A DNA stretch of 35,000 nucleotides from JBDRFZ01 sp043818395. Its GTDB lineage: Bacteria; Patescibacteriota; Patescibacteriia; 2-12-FULL-60-25. The notes beneath the pieces were generated by a model. The model saw nothing but the letters and a program-made list of their open reading frames with translations. It was not told the DNA's origin and ran no database searches. A program made the translations under genes and the position numbers. Positions within the stretch are counted from its first letter, which is position 1. Every line of letters starts with the position of its first letter. Where the stretch lies: the NCBI GenBank assembly GCA_043818395.1, contig JBDRFZ010000046.1, forward strand, positions 1 through 35,000. Reading direction: 5' to 3'. Shown piece after piece: positions 33,104 to 35,000 of the stretch.

Positions 33104-33132
33104 TTTACCGTGACGCTTGATTAAGATAGAAT
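33104..33132 (+). promoter_or_regulatory. Candidate promoter of SH3 gene
   Basis: TTTACC (33104-33109), a 17-bp spacer and TAGAAT (33127-33132), nine bases before the ATG at 33142. It would give a leader of only about two bases. Confidence 0.4.
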
Positions 33133-33141
33133 TATTGCAAT

Positions 33142-33936
33142 ATGAAAATTATTTTTTATTCCATTTGTTTTATTTTTTTTAGTTTATTAGTGATGGCGGA
33201 TAAAGCCCTGGCCATGGATTGTTATGTGGATCCAGTACGGCAATTTAATGTCGACGGTAAAACTGTTTCCGGCGCTTTTCTGCGCAATAACGCCTGCATG
33301 GGCGATAGTGTGATTTTAACTACTTTGCCAGCAAATGCTGCGGTGAAAGTTATCGGTGAAACAGACGGTTGGTACAAAGTCGAATACAGCGGCGCAAGAG
33401 GTTGGGTAGGTTCGCAGCTTATGACTCTGGCTACATCTAGTCCGACTATTAAGATCTGGGACTCATACCATGAATTCGAACAGTCGTATCCGAGTAAAAA
33501 AGGGATCGCGTCGGCTTCCTCGTCCGTTAAACCGTCAATTGACCAGGCACTTGTTAGTCGCTTAAAAGGTTATATTCTCCTTCAAACTCAAAGTCACGGT
33601 GAAGCATGGTACTTAAATTCAACCGATGGCAGTCGTTATTACATGAAAGACGGCGCCGCCGCTTATCAGATGATGCGTTCCTTTGGTCTTGGTGTGACCG
33701 AAGGTGATTATGCCAAGATCGCTTCCGGAGACTACGCTTTAAAGAGCCGCTTACGTGGACGGATCGTGTTGCGCGTCCAGGAACATGGCGAGGCCTATTA
33801 CATCCATCCCAAGGATTTGGCTGTTTACTATCTAAAAGATGGAGAATCGGCTTATAATGTTATGCGTTACAACAGCTTGGGAATTACGGATACGGATTTA
33901 TCAAAAATACCAAGTAATGAAATTCCAATTAAATAA
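33142..33936 (+). CDS. Secreted SH3-domain protein with two C-terminal repeats
   Basis: 264 residues: signal peptide (~1-24, ending 'KALA'), a bacterial SH3 domain (~40-95; 'AAVKVIGETDGWYKVEYSG', 'RGWVGSQLM') likely binding cell-wall or surface ligands, a Ser-rich linker, and two ~52-residue repeats. Repeat 1 starts 'RLKGYILLQTQSHGEAWYL' (~142) and repeat 2 'RLRGRIVLRVQEHGEAYYI' (~206); each contains 'YYxKDG' and ends 'D-x-x-KI'. This repeat type is frequent in Patescibacteria and is my main lineage pointer. It is followed 17 bp later by a small unknown gene, probably in one transcript. Confidence 0.85.
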   Translation: MKIIFYSICFIFFSLLVMADKALAMDCYVDPVRQFNVDGKTVSGAFLRNNACMGDSVILTTLPANAAVKVIGETDGWYKVEYSGARGWVGSQLMTLATSSPTIKIWDSYHEFEQSYPSKKGIASASSSVKPSIDQALVSRLKGYILLQTQSHGEAWYLNSTDGSRYYMKDGAAAYQMMRSFGLGVTEGDYAKIASGDYALKSRLRGRIVLRVQEHGEAYYIHPKDLAVYYLKDGESAYNVMRYNSLGITDTDLSKIPSNEIPIK

Positions 33937-33953
33937 TTTTTTATTTTTTTAAT

Positions 33954-34313
33954 ATGAAAAAAGGATTCGAACAATCTACTGACAAAGAAATGCCGGTATC
34001 AATGGGTACGCGTTTAACTAACGAGTATTTGGTTCGCCGCAAAATCAAAGATGATGAAACTTATAAGTCTTTGGTTCGTGTATGTGACAGAGCGCGTACA
34101 GAGTTCAGTATGTACGGACGTGACGTTACGGATATGCCGGAAGCGGAAGTTATCGCCGATTATATAAATGCCCAGATACCAAAATTGATAAAAGAAAACG
34201 GCGATGATGCGGCCGAGATTTACGCCGCAATCATGGACGCGATGACTGATTTTATCAGGCGTAAGCAGAAAGAAGTTAGAGAGAAAACCGTAGCAAAGAA
34301 AAAAGCTGCCTAA
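33954..34313 (+). CDS. Small helical protein, unknown
   Basis: 119 residues, no recognised domain. Mostly helical and highly charged, with no signal or membrane segment. It ends in a Lys/Arg-rich tail ('RRKQKEVREKTVAKKKAA') that could bind nucleic acid, as tails of this kind often do. It follows the SH3 gene by 17 bp and is closed by a clear hairpin terminator. Confidence 0.7.
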   Translation: MKKGFEQSTDKEMPVSMGTRLTNEYLVRRKIKDDETYKSLVRVCDRARTEFSMYGRDVTDMPEAEVIADYINAQIPKLIKENGDDAAEIYAAIMDAMTDFIRRKQKEVREKTVAKKKAA

Positions 34314-34330
34314 CAATCCCATAAACGCCG

Positions 34331-34356
34331 AAGCCTCCCGTTAGTTGGGAGGCTTT
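34331..34356 (+). terminator. Rho-independent terminator
   Basis: AAGCCTCCC pairs with GGGAGGCTT (9 bp, loop GTTAGTT) followed by TT, ending the SH3/small-protein operon. It may also act for the convergent gene at 34376, though its T run on that side is weak. Confidence 0.8.
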
Positions 34357-34375
34357 TAGTATTTGAGGAGGAAAA

Positions 34376-34801
34376 TCAGTTCTGGGAGAAGCGGATAGAA
34401 TTTCCGTTTTTCATGAACTGGTGGTCAGGCCTGCTTATGGTTTGCCAGGCGATTGCGAGAATGCCGATGGCATTAATCAGCACAATGTGGTTTTTAGGAC
34501 TGTTGGCCAACTGGCGTAGCGTTGGCAAGCTGAACGGTTTCCAGCCGAGTTCGCGTTTCGCTATGACCATGGAGACCACGCAGGCTTCATCAAAGCTTAG
34601 CGTTCCGTCAGCCCGGAGTTTTTTGAGCTTGTTCGCGATCAGACGGAACTCTTCGTCGGATATCGCCGTAAGATTCGGCGCATTCGTGTCGTGTAGTGCG
34701 GCCATAACGGCGGCTACGAAAAGCTTTCTGTCAGTATGATGCTCCGGAAAATCCTGGAGCGCCAGCTCGATGAGTCTTATCTCGTTATATGAAATGTACA
34801 T
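34376..34801 (-). CDS. Unknown 141-residue protein
   Basis: I start at the ATG at 34801 because GGAGGA sits four to five bases upstream, one of the few strong ribosome sites in the window; the frame extends higher to 34846 without support. The protein is helical ('IRLIELALQDFPEHHTDRK', 'EEFRLIANKLKKLRADG', 'VVSMVIAKRELGWKP'), possibly with one hydrophobic helix near the end ('IVLINAIGILAIAW'). No family is recognised. The Shine-Dalgarno and the neighbouring insertion-sequence end suggest it may be acquired. Confidence 0.6.
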   Translation of the reverse strand: MYISYNEIRLIELALQDFPEHHTDRKLFVAAVMAALHDTNAPNLTAISDEEFRLIANKLKKLRADGTLSFDEACVVSMVIAKRELGWKPFSLPTLRQLANSPKNHIVLINAIGILAIAWQTISRPDHQFMKNGNSIRFSQN

Positions 34802-34868
34802 TCTTCCTCCGTAGATAGATATGCCATAAAAAACAGACGTCGTCAATCCCTAGGATGTGGTGTAAACA

Positions 34869-34913
34869 GGAAATAGAAATGTCCGGTTCTGCGGGAAATA
34901 GAAATGTCCGGTT
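34869..34913. repeat. Two tandem copies of a 20-bp word
   Basis: GGAAATAGAAATGTCCGGTT occurs at 34869-34888 and 34894-34913, 25 bp apart in the same direction. Words of this kind are found at ends of transposase genes and insertion sequences; here they directly follow the partial reading frame at the right edge. Confidence 0.8.
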
Positions 34914-34915
34914 TG

Positions 34916-35000
34916 TTAGGTTGTTGGCATAAGGGTTCTCCGTTGCGGTTCCGACGCCCAAGTCCTCCGTTCCATGATCTCCCTGTAGAGCACGTCCTTG
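34916..35000 (-). CDS. C-terminal end of a possible transposase, cut by window edge
   Basis: About 27 codons enter from the right edge and end at TAA 34916-34918, with the peptide ending 'MERRTWASEPQRRTLMPTT'. The Arg-rich tail directly followed by the GGACATTTCTATTTCC-type repeats is the arrangement I associate with insertion-sequence ends, but too little is visible to name a family. Confidence 0.35.
   Translation of the reverse strand, partial: KDVLYREIMERRTWASEPQRRTLMPTT

Noticed and set aside
1..35000. CRISPR array, rRNA or replication origin
   Set aside because: No regularly spaced repeats with unique spacers, no rRNA sequence and no origin-like box cluster were seen.

Overview
The window looks like chromosomal DNA of a Patescibacteria (Candidate Phyla Radiation) bacterium, possibly from the ABY1 side (Uhrbacteria/Magasanikbacteria-like). 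The lineage is inferred from gene types, not measured. Pointers are compact gene spacing with many ATGA overlaps, few Shine-Dalgarno sites, and a secreted SH3 protein with 'SHGEAWY / YYLKDG' repeats. A membrane protein with an exported bactofilin-like beta domain and many orphan coiled-coil or lipoprotein genes point the same way. The genetic code appears standard: TAA, TAG and TGA all end intact conserved genes.

Layout. 1-3.8 kb: end of an unknown gene, a class B penicillin-binding protein and murF. 3.8-4.1 kb: gene-free mosaic of REP-like repeats. 4.1-4.3 kb: tRNA-Glu(CTC) with a clear promoter and terminator. 4.4-12.2 kb: two coiled-coil orphans and a slipin on the plus strand, surrounding a minus-strand operon (glycosyltransferase, lipoprotein, uppP). 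12.2-17.3 kb: minus-strand housekeeping run (AlkD-like, DUF457, PQ-loop, membrane protein, ABC-F, GrpB-like, GIY-YIG, engB).

17.5-24.3 kb is the accessory region and the most interesting part. It holds a cassette of two small membrane proteins and a lipoprotein with a beta-barrel-like tail, and two copies of a 96-bp interspersed repeat. It also has a perfect 26-nt palindrome and three copies of the last 11 nt of tRNA-Trp. Four genes there (DUF4239-like, histidine phosphatase, GHKL ATPase, PRiA4_ORF3-like) each stay in one reading frame but are cut by in-frame stops. Every stop can be explained as a Gln or Trp codon altered by one G:C to A:T transition. Three of these genes flank or overlap a STAS-like DUF4325 gene, giving a decayed or readthrough-dependent kinase/STAS-type module next to tRNA-Trp(CCA).

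24.4-35 kb: a left-handed beta-helix protein, DUF817, a DEAD-box helicase, NUDIX, an ABC-2 exporter pair, queH, a P-type ATPase lacking the CPC motif, cell-surface genes, and at the right edge what looks like the end of an insertion sequence. Several genes have a -10-like hexamer ending about six bases before the start codon, which suggests leaderless mRNAs.
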